From Bacteroidales bacterium (lineage in GTDB: Bacteria; Bacteroidota; Bacteroidia; Bacteroidales; UBA932): 33,281 nucleotides of DNA. The notes beneath the pieces are model-generated. The model was given only the letters and a program-made list of their open reading frames with translations, was not told where the DNA came from and made no database searches. Positions 15,094 to 22,072 of this stretch are shown here, piece by piece (positions within the stretch are counted from its first letter, which is position 1; every line of letters starts with the position of its first letter). The stretch is taken from NCBI GenBank assembly GCA_016281015.1, contig JAEEHS010000029.1:1-33281 (forward strand), written 5' to 3'. A program made the position numbers and the translations under genes.

Positions 15094-15863
15094 TGAAAAG
15101 ACTTCTTTTACTGATACTTCCGAGCCTGCTCTGTATTCCGGGGCAGGCCCAGGAAGCGTTTGACCGCGGGTTTGAAGGAAAGAACAAAGTCTTCATCCCC
15201 GGCGGAAGCCTGGGCATCGGCTTGAGCGCCGCCTACTCGAACAACACGGTGGGGGACGCTGCGGAAGGTTATACCGTGCTTCCCTCGCATGTGGCCGACA
15301 TACGCGGCGGCTGGAATTCCTTCGGCCTCCATCCCTATCTGGAGTATTTCCTGGGGGACAACTGGAGCATCGGTGTCCGTTTCGACTATACGAAGAACCT
15401 TTTCAACCTGGACAATGCCGCGCTCTCGCTCAACAACGACCTGTCCCTGACCATCAGCGGCTACAACTATCAGCGTCAGTCCTACATGGGCGCCGTGGCC
15501 ATGCGCTACTACGTTCCGTTCCTCGGATCCCGGATTTTCGGCTGGTTCGTGGAAGGCGGACTGAGCGGCGGTGTCGTCAAGAGCAAGAACTACACGCTCG
15601 AAGAGGACGGTGCCAAGCACGGTACCTACCAGGACAACGTCCGTGTCGCGCTGGGCCTGAATCCGGGCATCTGCTTCTTCGTTGCGGAGAACTTCGATTT
15701 CGAGGTTCAGGTGGGCCTGATCGATTTCAGTTTCAACAAAGTGATCCAGACGGAGAACCAGGTCAAGGAGAGCGGTGCCTGGCGTTTCAACGCCAGTGAA
15801 AAAATCGACCTGCTGGCCATCCGTTTCGGTGTCCATGTGTACTTCGATACCCGCCGTCCATGA
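15093..15863 (+). CDS. Outer-membrane beta-barrel protein of the PCMD operon
   Basis: 256 residues with a standard signal peptide (MKRLLLLILPSLLCIPGQAQ). The mature part is full of alternating amphipathic strands (FGLHPYLEYFLGDNWSIGVRF, MGAVAMRYYVPFLG, FEVQVGLIDFSF) and ends in an aromatic-containing strand (FGVHVYFDTRRP), consistent with an eight- to ten-strand porin-like or OmpW-like barrel. It sits between two PCMD lipoprotein genes and overlaps both neighbours (1 and 4 nt), so the products are probably made together. A role as membrane anchor or export partner for the lipoproteins is inferred from this packing only. Confidence 0.75.
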   Translation: MKRLLLLILPSLLCIPGQAQEAFDRGFEGKNKVFIPGGSLGIGLSAAYSNNTVGDAAEGYTVLPSHVADIRGGWNSFGLHPYLEYFLGDNWSIGVRFDYTKNLFNLDNAALSLNNDLSLTISGYNYQRQSYMGAVAMRYYVPFLGSRIFGWFVEGGLSGGVVKSKNYTLEEDGAKHGTYQDNVRVALGLNPGICFFVAENFDFEVQVGLIDFSFNKVIQTENQVKESGAWRFNASEKIDLLAIRFGVHVYFDTRRP

Positions 15864-17434
15864 AAAACGTCCCAGTCATCGCCCTTGTAGGCATCCTGGC
15901 ATGTTCGTGTGCCCTTCAGAACGACCTGGATTATCCGCGTATCGTTTCCGCCATCGAGAGCTTCGAAGTGGACGGAGCGAAACAAGTGCGGATTGATGCG
16001 GCTTCCAGGACGGTCGTGATTGCCCTGGAAGAGAAGACGGACATCGCCGCCGTCCCGTTCCGCGGGATGAGTGTCTCGAACGAGGGCAAGTATGCGCCCC
16101 TCCCGGAGACGCTGGACCTCCGGCAGCCCATCGAGATTGTCCTGAAAACCTGGCAGGAGTATCGCTGGACCATTTCCGCGACCCAGGACATCGAACGATA
16201 CGTCATCGTCACCAATCAGGTCCAGGAGGCCAAGTTCAATTTGGAAAAGAAGACGGTATTCGTCTATGTGCCTGACAGTCAGCCGTTGTCGAAGATTACC
16301 TTCGAATCCATGAAACTGGAAGCGGAAGGCTCCCGGATCCTGTCTTCGACCGGTTATTCCTCCGGAGAGAACCAGCCGACGCTGGAGAAAACCCCTATTT
16401 CGCTGCCGCAGACCTTGGACTGCGTGATGGAACGGTCTTTTGAAGTGGAAGTCGGGAACGACGTCGTGACCTGGCGCTTGAAGGCCTTCCAGCTGGAACT
16501 CTCGACCCAGGTGACCGAAGTGGACGCCCATTGCTACAGCGCCCGCGTGCGCGGGACCTTCCCTGCGGGCGGCTCGCCGGCGGTGGAATACCGCAAGGCG
16601 GGGGACAGCGAATGGAGCCGGGCCACGGACGTGACCGTCGCCGGTGTCGGCGTCACGGCACGCCTGAGCGGCCTCATGGCCGATACGGACTACGTATGTC
16701 GCATCGTGAACGGGGCGGATGTCTCTCCGGAGAACGCTTTCCATACGATGGTCCCCGTCCAGCCCGAGAATATGGGATTCGAGGACTGGCACCAGGACGG
16801 AAAGGTCTGGAATCCCTTCCCGAACGGCGGAACCGTCGTCTGGGATACCGCCAACAAGGCGACCGCGAACTTTACCGGCAGCGCAACGGTTCCCGACGAA
16901 AGCCGCAAGGCGGAAGGGGAGCGCTCCGTCCGCATGGAAAGCAGTTACGCTGTCGTCAAATTTGCTTCCGGCAGCATCTTCACGGGCCGTTTCGTGGGCC
17001 TGCAGGGGCTCGGCGCCAAGCTTGACTGGGGGATTCCCTTCACTTCCAAGCCCGTCGGCCTGAGCGGACAGATTGCATACGCGCCTGCGGTCATCAACTA
17101 TGCGGATCCCCGCTATGCCTCCATGAAGGGACAGAACGATACAGGCCACGTCATCATCATCCTGACCGACTGGGCCGAACCGTTCCGGATTGTCAGCTCC
17201 GAGGAGAAGTTCGTCGATTTCGACAACGACCCTGCCATCATCGCCTACGGCCGCTATGCCGTGTCGGAGAATACGGATGGTTTCCGGGCTTTCCACATCG
17301 ATCTGGAATACCGGAGTGACCGGACGCCGAAATGGTTGGTCATCGTGGGGGCTTCCAGCGCCCTGGGCGACTATTTTACCGGCGGTGTGGGCAGTACCCT
17401 CTGGCTGGACGGCCTGACGCTGGATTACGATTGA
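15860..17434 (+). CDS. PCMD-domain lipoprotein with FnIII-like module
   Basis: 524 residues. The signal ends ILACSC, so Cys15 or Cys17 is the lipidated residue. Residues 25-205 contain two short beta repeats of the type found in Bacteroidales surface lipoproteins (IDAASRTVVIALEEKTDI; LEKKTVFVYVPDSQPL). About 212-300 is fibronectin-III-like (VEYRKAGDSEWSRATD), and about 303-524 is PCMD with the landmarks MGFEDWHQDGKVWNPF, VVWDTANKA, RSDRTPKWLVIVGASSALG and DYFTGGVGSTLWLDGL. It lacks DUF4493. The start overlaps the barrel gene (ATGA) and the stop overlaps the convergent AraC gene by 10 nt. Last gene of the operon. Confidence 0.8.
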   Translation: MKNVPVIALVGILACSCALQNDLDYPRIVSAIESFEVDGAKQVRIDAASRTVVIALEEKTDIAAVPFRGMSVSNEGKYAPLPETLDLRQPIEIVLKTWQEYRWTISATQDIERYVIVTNQVQEAKFNLEKKTVFVYVPDSQPLSKITFESMKLEAEGSRILSSTGYSSGENQPTLEKTPISLPQTLDCVMERSFEVEVGNDVVTWRLKAFQLELSTQVTEVDAHCYSARVRGTFPAGGSPAVEYRKAGDSEWSRATDVTVAGVGVTARLSGLMADTDYVCRIVNGADVSPENAFHTMVPVQPENMGFEDWHQDGKVWNPFPNGGTVVWDTANKATANFTGSATVPDESRKAEGERSVRMESSYAVVKFASGSIFTGRFVGLQGLGAKLDWGIPFTSKPVGLSGQIAYAPAVINYADPRYASMKGQNDTGHVIIILTDWAEPFRIVSSEEKFVDFDNDPAIIAYGRYAVSENTDGFRAFHIDLEYRSDRTPKWLVIVGASSALGDYFTGGVGSTLWLDGLTLDYD

Positions 17435-18267
17435 CGGAAACTTGCCGGCGTCATCCCGGTTTCCCGCCGGAAGAACTTCGAAAAGAAGGAAGGATTGGCG
17501 AATCCCAGTTTGTCGGAGACTTCATAGATGCGAAGATCGCTGTGTCGAAGCAGTATCTTCGCATTTTGGATGACTTTCCGGTTGATCCACTGCATGACCG
17601 TCAGGCCGCTGACCTCCTTGACAATGTTGCTGAGCCGGTTCGGGGTAATGAACAGGCGTTCCGCGAACCAGGGGACCGAGCGTTCCGTCCCGTCGGATTC
17701 GTTCAGCAGGGCGATAAAGCGGTCGAAAACCTCATCCTGTCGCGTCGGAATCCATCCTTCCGGAGTGAGGTCGCCGATCTGGTCCAGGTCCGTCACCAGG
17801 GCCTCCTGGATGTGGCGGACCGTTTCCATGGAAAAATCCCTCCGGACGAGATTGGCCAGGAGGTTGAAATAGCCTCCGGTACGCTCCCAGTCATCCCCGG
17901 AGAGGCCGTATCGGCGCGTTTCCCGCACAGGATGCTCCAGGGACAGGCCGTGGAAAGTCATGAACTGGACATGGAGGTCGTCCGTCACCCAGTCGATGGT
18001 CAGGACGGCATTTTCGGGAAAGACCAGCACGTCTCCCGTATGAAGCTCATAACGGGTCAGATTGACGGTATAGACGGCCAGGCCCTCCATGATCCGGAGG
18101 ATGACCCCCTCCGCCAGCAGGTAGGGCTGATGGAGCGAGAACCAGTCCCGTCCGAGCGCATGGTTGTCCATGGCCAGGACAAAGTCCTCTCCGATGTGGT
18201 TTGCCTCCGTGATACGGAACATCCGGCGAAGAATCGGGATAGTAAGAGCGTCGATTTTCGGTTTCAT
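17425..18267 (-). CDS. AraC-family transcriptional regulator
   Basis: 280 residues from the ATG at 18267. A longer frame to 18336 runs through the promoter and is rejected. The N-terminal half is a cupin-like sensing domain (GLAVYTVNLTRYELHTGDVLVF). The C-terminal 100 residues hold the paired helix-turn-helices: FAERLFITPNRLSNIVKEVSG and IYEVSDKLGFANPSFFSKFFRR, ending GMTPASFR, the normal AraC signature. It points away from the PCMD gene at 18503 and towards the end of the PCMD operon, so either or both may be its targets. Possible half-sites lie in the 18425-18490 region. The effector is unknown. Confidence 0.88.
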   Translation of the reverse strand: MKPKIDALTIPILRRMFRITEANHIGEDFVLAMDNHALGRDWFSLHQPYLLAEGVILRIMEGLAVYTVNLTRYELHTGDVLVFPENAVLTIDWVTDDLHVQFMTFHGLSLEHPVRETRRYGLSGDDWERTGGYFNLLANLVRRDFSMETVRHIQEALVTDLDQIGDLTPEGWIPTRQDEVFDRFIALLNESDGTERSVPWFAERLFITPNRLSNIVKEVSGLTVMQWINRKVIQNAKILLRHSDLRIYEVSDKLGFANPSFFSKFFRRETGMTPASFRQS

Positions 18268-18272
18268 GGATG

Positions 18273-18304
18273 CAAAGATAGTAGAAATAGAACATATTTT
18301 GCAA
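18273..18304 (-). promoter_or_regulatory. Promoter of the AraC regulator gene
   Basis: Minus strand TTG (18302-18304), 21-nt spacer, TATCTTTG (18273-18280), five bases before the ATG. This fits the Bacteroidota consensus and supports the start at 18267. Confidence 0.7.
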
Positions 18305-18305
18305 G

Positions 18306-18422
18306 AATATGAGCAGAAATATATGCAAAAATACACGAACTTTGCACCGAGATAATTACTGAATTGCCTAAACCTGGCAAAAGTCAGCCCTGCCCGTGTG
18401 ATACGGCCGGGGCTGGCTTGCT
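18306..18422 (+). repeat. 117-nt two-hairpin repeat, copy A (possible small RNA/terminator)
   Basis: This is repeated at 20648-20764 with three substitutions and no gaps. It contains a -7-like GAACTTTG (18337-18344), a small hairpin TTGCC/GGCAA (18364-18380) and a larger one with AAGTCAGCCC (18381-18390) pairing to GGGCTGGCTT (18410-18419). A run of T follows in this copy (18422-18426), as in an intrinsic terminator. Two of the three substitutions fall at opposite positions of the same pair (T-G here, A-T in copy B), so pairing is kept. A short RNA of roughly 80 nt, starting just after GAACTTTG and ending at the T-run, is plausible but unproven. It lies between the divergent AraC and PCMD genes. 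Confidence 0.6.
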
Positions 18423-18466
18423 TTTTACCCCTACAGCCGTGATTTTATCCCAAAAGGGGCATAGAC

Positions 18467-18498
18467 TTTGCTAAAATGGGGTTTTTACCCTAAATTTG
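18467..18498 (+). promoter_or_regulatory. Promoter of the PCMD–glycosyltransferase pair
   Basis: TTTG (18467-18470), 20-nt spacer, TAAATTTG (18491-18498), four bases before the ATG at 18503. The spacer and upstream region contain the similar blocks CCCAAAAGGGG and AAAATGGGGTTTTTACCC, which could be regulator half-sites. Confidence 0.7.
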
Positions 18499-18502
18499 TA
18501 AT

Positions 18503-19264
18503 ATGAAAAGAATTCTAGCAAGCCTCGCTCTCGCGCTGAGCGTACTTTCAGCCGGAGCCCAGGAGTCGGCGCAAGTCTATAATTTCGGTTTCGACGTATG
18601 GTCAAAGACCAAGGGTGCATGGAACCTTTATCCCCAGGATGCGACCTCCGAACAGAAAGTCTGGGATACGGCCAACCATGCCATGTCCATTCTCGGTATC
18701 AACGGCACCGCGCCTGAATATGCCCACCTGGCCGTTCCCGGCAAGGGAAAGGCGGCTGTCCGCATTGAATCCAAGAAAATCCTCTGGGCCTTCGTCGCCG
18801 GCAACCTCTATACCGGGCAGTTTCTGAGAATCGTTAATTTCAAGGGAGCCGAAATGGATTTCGGCATACCTTTCACGGGACGTCCCAAGGCGCTGAAAGG
18901 TTACTATCACTACCAGCCGAAGACCATCGACTACGCCAAGGCTCCCTATCTGTCCCTGATGGGGAAGCAGGATGAGGGCTTGATTGACGTGGTGCTGCTG
19001 GACATGGACCAGCCCTACCGCGTGGATACGACCAAGGGCGGATTCATGGACACGGACAGCGACCCGCGTGTTATCGGCAAGGGTGTGCTGGAGCTCACGA
19101 AGGGGACGGACGGCTATGTCCATTTCAACATGCCGATCCGCTACAACGACGACCGGACGCCGAAATACCTGGTCATCACGGCCACCTCAAGCCGTTACGG
19201 CGATTTCTTTACCGGAGCGAACGGCTCCGTACTCTATCTTGATGCGTTTGAATTTGTGTATTGA
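18503..19264 (+). CDS. Secreted single-domain PCMD protein
   Basis: 253 residues: a type I signal peptide (MKRILASLALALSVLSAGAQ, no lipobox Cys) followed by one complete PCMD domain. Landmarks shared with the two well-conserved operon paralogues are FDVWSKTKGAWNLYP, VWDTANHA, PFTGRPKALKGYYHYQPKTID, NDDRTPKYLVITATSS and GDFFTGANGSVLYLD. It is the minimal form of the family here, free of DUF4493 and FnIII modules, so it may be periplasmic or released. It has its own canonical promoter. The stop codon overlaps the start of the glycosyltransferase (ATGA). Confidence 0.82.
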   Translation: MKRILASLALALSVLSAGAQESAQVYNFGFDVWSKTKGAWNLYPQDATSEQKVWDTANHAMSILGINGTAPEYAHLAVPGKGKAAVRIESKKILWAFVAGNLYTGQFLRIVNFKGAEMDFGIPFTGRPKALKGYYHYQPKTIDYAKAPYLSLMGKQDEGLIDVVLLDMDQPYRVDTTKGGFMDTDSDPRVIGKGVLELTKGTDGYVHFNMPIRYNDDRTPKYLVITATSSRYGDFFTGANGSVLYLDAFEFVY

Positions 19265-20412
19265 TGAAGATTCTATTTGTTGTCAACAATTACTATGCTT
19301 CCGGCAACGGGCTTTCCGCCTCGGCGCGCCGGACGGTACAGTTTCTGAAACAGGCGGGTGAGGATGTCCGGGTGATTTCCGGAAAGAACCATGAAGCGGA
19401 ACAGCCTCAGCCTGAATACATTCTGGAAGATTTCAGGGTCCCGATTTTCGACAAGCTGATCCAGTCCCATGGCTACAAATTCGCCGAGGTGGACCGGAAG
19501 GTGATGGAGGAAGCGCTCCGCTGGTGCGACCTTGTCCATCTGGAGGAACCGTTTATTATCGAATGGTACATCGCCAAGATGGCCAAGGAGATGGGAAAGC
19601 CCATCACGGGGACCTACCACCTCCATCCGGAAAACATGTTCTGCTCGATCAATCTCGGCGGATGGAAATTTCTGAACAATACGATGTTGCGCCTGTGGAG
19701 GGATTTGGTTTTCAACCTGTGTTCCGATATCCAGTGCCCGACGGAGAATGTCCTGGAGCGTCTCAAGGCCTTCCATTTCAAGGCCCGCCTGCACCTGATT
19801 TCCAACGGCATCATCCCGGACCCCTGTATCCGTCAGGACGAGGATGATCCGAACCGTCCCTTCCTGGTCGCCATGATCGGCCGCCTGGCGGTGGAGAAGG
19901 ACCAGCCGACGCTGATCGAGGCACTCCGTTACAGCCGGAACGCCTCCCGTATCCAGCTCTATTTCGCCGGCAGGGGGCCCGAGACCGAGAATTTCAAAGC
20001 CAAGGCCATGAAGCTCTACGAAGACGGCATTGTCAAGTATCCGCCCGTCTTCCAGTACCATGACCGCCAGGGACTCAGGGAACTGGCGTCCAAAGCCGAC
20101 CTCTATATCCACTGCGCCACAGTCGAAGTCGAAGGTCTTTCCGCGCTGGAGGCCCTTCAACAGGGGGTCGTCCCGGTCATTGCAGAAGGGGACCTGACGG
20201 CTACTTCGCAATTCGCCCTGGACGCTCGCAGCCTCTTCCCGGCCAAGGATCCAAAGGTCTTGGCCGACCGCATCGACTACTGGCTCGAGCATCCCGAGGA
20301 ACGCCGCCGGATGGGATACGAATATGTCCAGTCAACCGAGGATTACGATATCCACAAGTCGATTGCCGCGCTGATTGAAATGTTCCGCGAGGCGGTGGAG
20401 AATCCGCTCTAA
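19264..20412 (+). CDS. GT4-family glycosyltransferase
   Basis: 382 residues (ATG at 19264, chosen over an in-frame TTG three bases before). GT-B layout: the N-terminal Rossmann half begins MKILFVVNNYYASGNG and contains a GTYHLHPENMF loop. The C-terminal half has ISNGI, AMIGRLAVEKDQPTLIEAL and the donor-binding E-x5-E motif EGLSALEALQQGVVP (Glu290, Glu296). Cytosolic, possibly membrane-associated; it probably uses a nucleotide sugar to modify a lipid or glycan acceptor. It resembles diacylglycerol glucosyltransferases in general pattern, but the acceptor cannot be told. Coupling to a secreted PCMD protein is unusual and hints at a shared surface-glycan role. Confidence 0.82.
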   Translation: MKILFVVNNYYASGNGLSASARRTVQFLKQAGEDVRVISGKNHEAEQPQPEYILEDFRVPIFDKLIQSHGYKFAEVDRKVMEEALRWCDLVHLEEPFIIEWYIAKMAKEMGKPITGTYHLHPENMFCSINLGGWKFLNNTMLRLWRDLVFNLCSDIQCPTENVLERLKAFHFKARLHLISNGIIPDPCIRQDEDDPNRPFLVAMIGRLAVEKDQPTLIEALRYSRNASRIQLYFAGRGPETENFKAKAMKLYEDGIVKYPPVFQYHDRQGLRELASKADLYIHCATVEVEGLSALEALQQGVVPVIAEGDLTATSQFALDARSLFPAKDPKVLADRIDYWLEHPEERRRMGYEYVQSTEDYDIHKSIAALIEMFREAVENPL

Positions 20413-20497
20413 CCTGTTATTATTCTTGAATTCAGGCAATAAAAATAGTAAATACGAAAGGAAAACATTAAATTTATCAGATATTTGATGAATTGAA

Positions 20498-20649
20498 ATG
20501 ACGCTTCTGATTGTTTACCTGCTCTTGACCATGGGAATATCCTTCCTGTGTTCGCTGCTGGAGTCGGTACTGATGTCCACGCCGCTTTCTTATCTGACCA
20601 GGAAAGAGGACGAGGGCGACAAGAATGCAGCGTTATTCTTGAAATTCAA
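20498..20649 (+). pseudogene. Truncated second allele of the CNNM/CorC-like gene 5' end
   Basis: The first 51 codons match the start of the gene at 22073 (MTLLIVYLLLTMGISFLC, then STPLSYLTRKEDEGDKN). I count 11 nucleotide differences in about 150, nine of them silent. The similarity extends about 50 nt upstream, including the -7 region, which reads TAAATTTG in the intact copy but TAAATTTA here (20469-20476). It stops abruptly at the 117-nt repeat, which adds 17 unrelated codons and a stop. The bias towards silent changes implies that the two sequences diverged while functional, so this looks like a piece of a different allele rather than a recent copy that decayed. Confidence 0.8.
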
Positions 20650-20764
20650 TATGAGCAGAAATATATGCAAAAATACACGAACTTTGCATCGAGATAATTA
20701 CTGAATTGCCTAAACCTGGCAAAAGACAGCCCTGCCCGTGTGATACGGCCGGGGCTGTCTTGCT
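20648..20764 (+). repeat. 117-nt two-hairpin repeat, copy B
   Basis: Second copy of 18306-18422. Here the main stem is AAGACAGCCC with GGGCTGTCTT, a perfect 10-bp pairing. The T-run of copy A is replaced by TATAGG, so it is a weaker intrinsic terminator in the plus direction. It joins the broken CNNM fragment at its left edge and meets the 3' end of serB at its right edge, where it could end serB transcription from the other strand. Confidence 0.6.
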
Positions 20765-21992
20765 ATAGGAGGCGTCCCTGTTCGCCCAGGTGGCTGTCCT
20801 TGAATCCCAGGAAATACAGGATTCCGTCCAGACCGATGGTTGAAAGGGACTGCTTGGCGCTCTTGACTACGCGGGGTTTGGCATGGAAAGCGATGCCGAG
20901 ACCGGCCTCCGAGAGCATCGGAAGGTCGTTGGCCCCGTCTCCGACGGCGATGGTCTGTGCCAGGTTGACCTTTTCGGTCTGGGCGATGAGTTTCAGCAGG
21001 TCCGCTTTCCGGCGGCCGTCGACGACCTCGCCGACATAGCGTCCGGTCAGCTTTCCGTTGTCATCGATTTCCAGCTCGTTGGCATAGACATAGTCGATGT
21101 TGTAACGGCGCTGGAGGTATTCTCCGAAGTAGGTGAATCCACCGCTGAGGATGGCGATCTTGTAACCGCAGGTCTTCAGGACCGACATCAGCCGGTCCGT
21201 TCCCTCGGTAATCGGCAGATGCTCCGCGATGTCCTGCATCACGCTCACGTCCAGTCCTTTCAGCAGGGCGACCCGCTCGGTAAAACTCTCCTTGAAGTCG
21301 ATTTCGCCGCGCATGGCCCGGGCGGTGATTTCCCGGACCTTGTCGCCGACGCCGGCCCTTTCGGCCAGTTCGTCGATACACTCGGTCTGGATCAGGGTCG
21401 AGTCCATGTCGAAGCAGATCAGCCGGCGCATCCGCCGGTACATATCGTCTTTCTGGAAGGAGAAATCGATGCCGGTTTCGGCGGATAGCTGCATCAGCTG
21501 CTTCTGGAGGCCGGCTTTGTCCTCCAGCGTGCCCCGGATGGAGAATTCCACGCAGGCGCGTACATTCAGTTCCGGATGCATGATGCTCATCCGGCCGGTG
21601 AGTCGCTTGATGGCGTCGATATTCAGTCCATAGGCGGCAATCATGTTGGTGGCAGCCTGGATCTGGGAAGCGCTCAGGCTCCGTCCGATCGCGGTCAGGA
21701 TGTAACGGTTGCGCCCCTGGCGGCCGGCCCAGGCTTCATAATCTTCGTCCGAGACCGGCTCGAAGCCGATGGTGACCCCCAGCTCCGTCGTTTTGAACAG
21801 CAGCTCCTTCATGACTTCTCCGGAGGCGCTTTCGTCAATCCGGATCAGGATTCCCAGGGAGAGGGTGCTGTGGATGTCCGCCTGTCCGATGTCGAGAATC
21901 TGGGCATCGTACTTGGCGAGAATGGTCATAATTTCTGCGGTCAGGCCGATCCGGTCCTTGCCGGAAATGCGTATCAGGATTTGTTCTTGCAT
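20763..21992 (-). CDS. serB: Phosphoserine phosphatase with ACT domains
   Basis: 409 residues. Two ACT regulatory domains (about 1-80 and 95-175) precede a HAD phosphatase domain. Motif I is DMDST with nucleophile Asp195 and acid/base Asp197, followed by ILSGGF (motif II region) and motif IV GDGANDLPML near residue 345. Last step of serine synthesis: O-phosphoserine to serine plus phosphate, in the cytosol. The ACT domains probably sense serine. The length agrees with the Bacteroidales form. It is transcribed away from the CNNM gene, and its stop overlaps the right edge of the 117-nt repeat. Confidence 0.93.
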   Translation of the reverse strand: MQEQILIRISGKDRIGLTAEIMTILAKYDAQILDIGQADIHSTLSLGILIRIDESASGEVMKELLFKTTELGVTIGFEPVSDEDYEAWAGRQGRNRYILTAIGRSLSASQIQAATNMIAAYGLNIDAIKRLTGRMSIMHPELNVRACVEFSIRGTLEDKAGLQKQLMQLSAETGIDFSFQKDDMYRRMRRLICFDMDSTLIQTECIDELAERAGVGDKVREITARAMRGEIDFKESFTERVALLKGLDVSVMQDIAEHLPITEGTDRLMSVLKTCGYKIAILSGGFTYFGEYLQRRYNIDYVYANELEIDDNGKLTGRYVGEVVDGRRKADLLKLIAQTEKVNLAQTIAVGDGANDLPMLSEAGLGIAFHAKPRVVKSAKQSLSTIGLDGILYFLGFKDSHLGEQGRLL

Positions 21993-22014
21993 ATCTTTCT
22001 TAGATTTCAGACTA

Positions 22015-22022
22015 CAAAATTA
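22015..22022 (-). promoter_or_regulatory. -7 promoter box of serB
   Basis: Minus-strand TAATTTTG fits TAnnTTTG, 22 nt before the serB ATG. No clear -33 element. It is divergent from the box at 22044. Confidence 0.5.
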
Positions 22023-22043
22023 GTAAATCCCGATGGAAAACAC

Positions 22044-22051
22044 TAAATTTG
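22044..22051 (+). promoter_or_regulatory. -7 promoter box of the intact CNNM-like gene
   Basis: TAAATTTG, 21 nt before the ATG at 22073. The truncated allele at 20469 has lost the final G of this box. Confidence 0.5.
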
Positions 22052-22072
22052 CCAGATATTTGATGAATTGAA

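Noticed and set aside
15707..17296. Long minus-strand open frame (529 codons) opposite the last PCMD gene of the operon
   Set aside because: Shadow frame of a GC-rich gene; the plus strand has a lipobox and PCMD landmarks, the minus strand has none.
18268..18336. N-terminal extension of the AraC regulator to 18336
   Set aside because: The extra codons are Cys/Ser/Phe-rich and coincide with the TTG-21-TATCTTTG promoter and the edge of the 117-nt repeat.
20650..20704. Coding continuation of the truncated CNNM fragment into the 117-nt repeat
   Set aside because: The 17 codons after the break come from the repeat, which is non-coding in its other copy.
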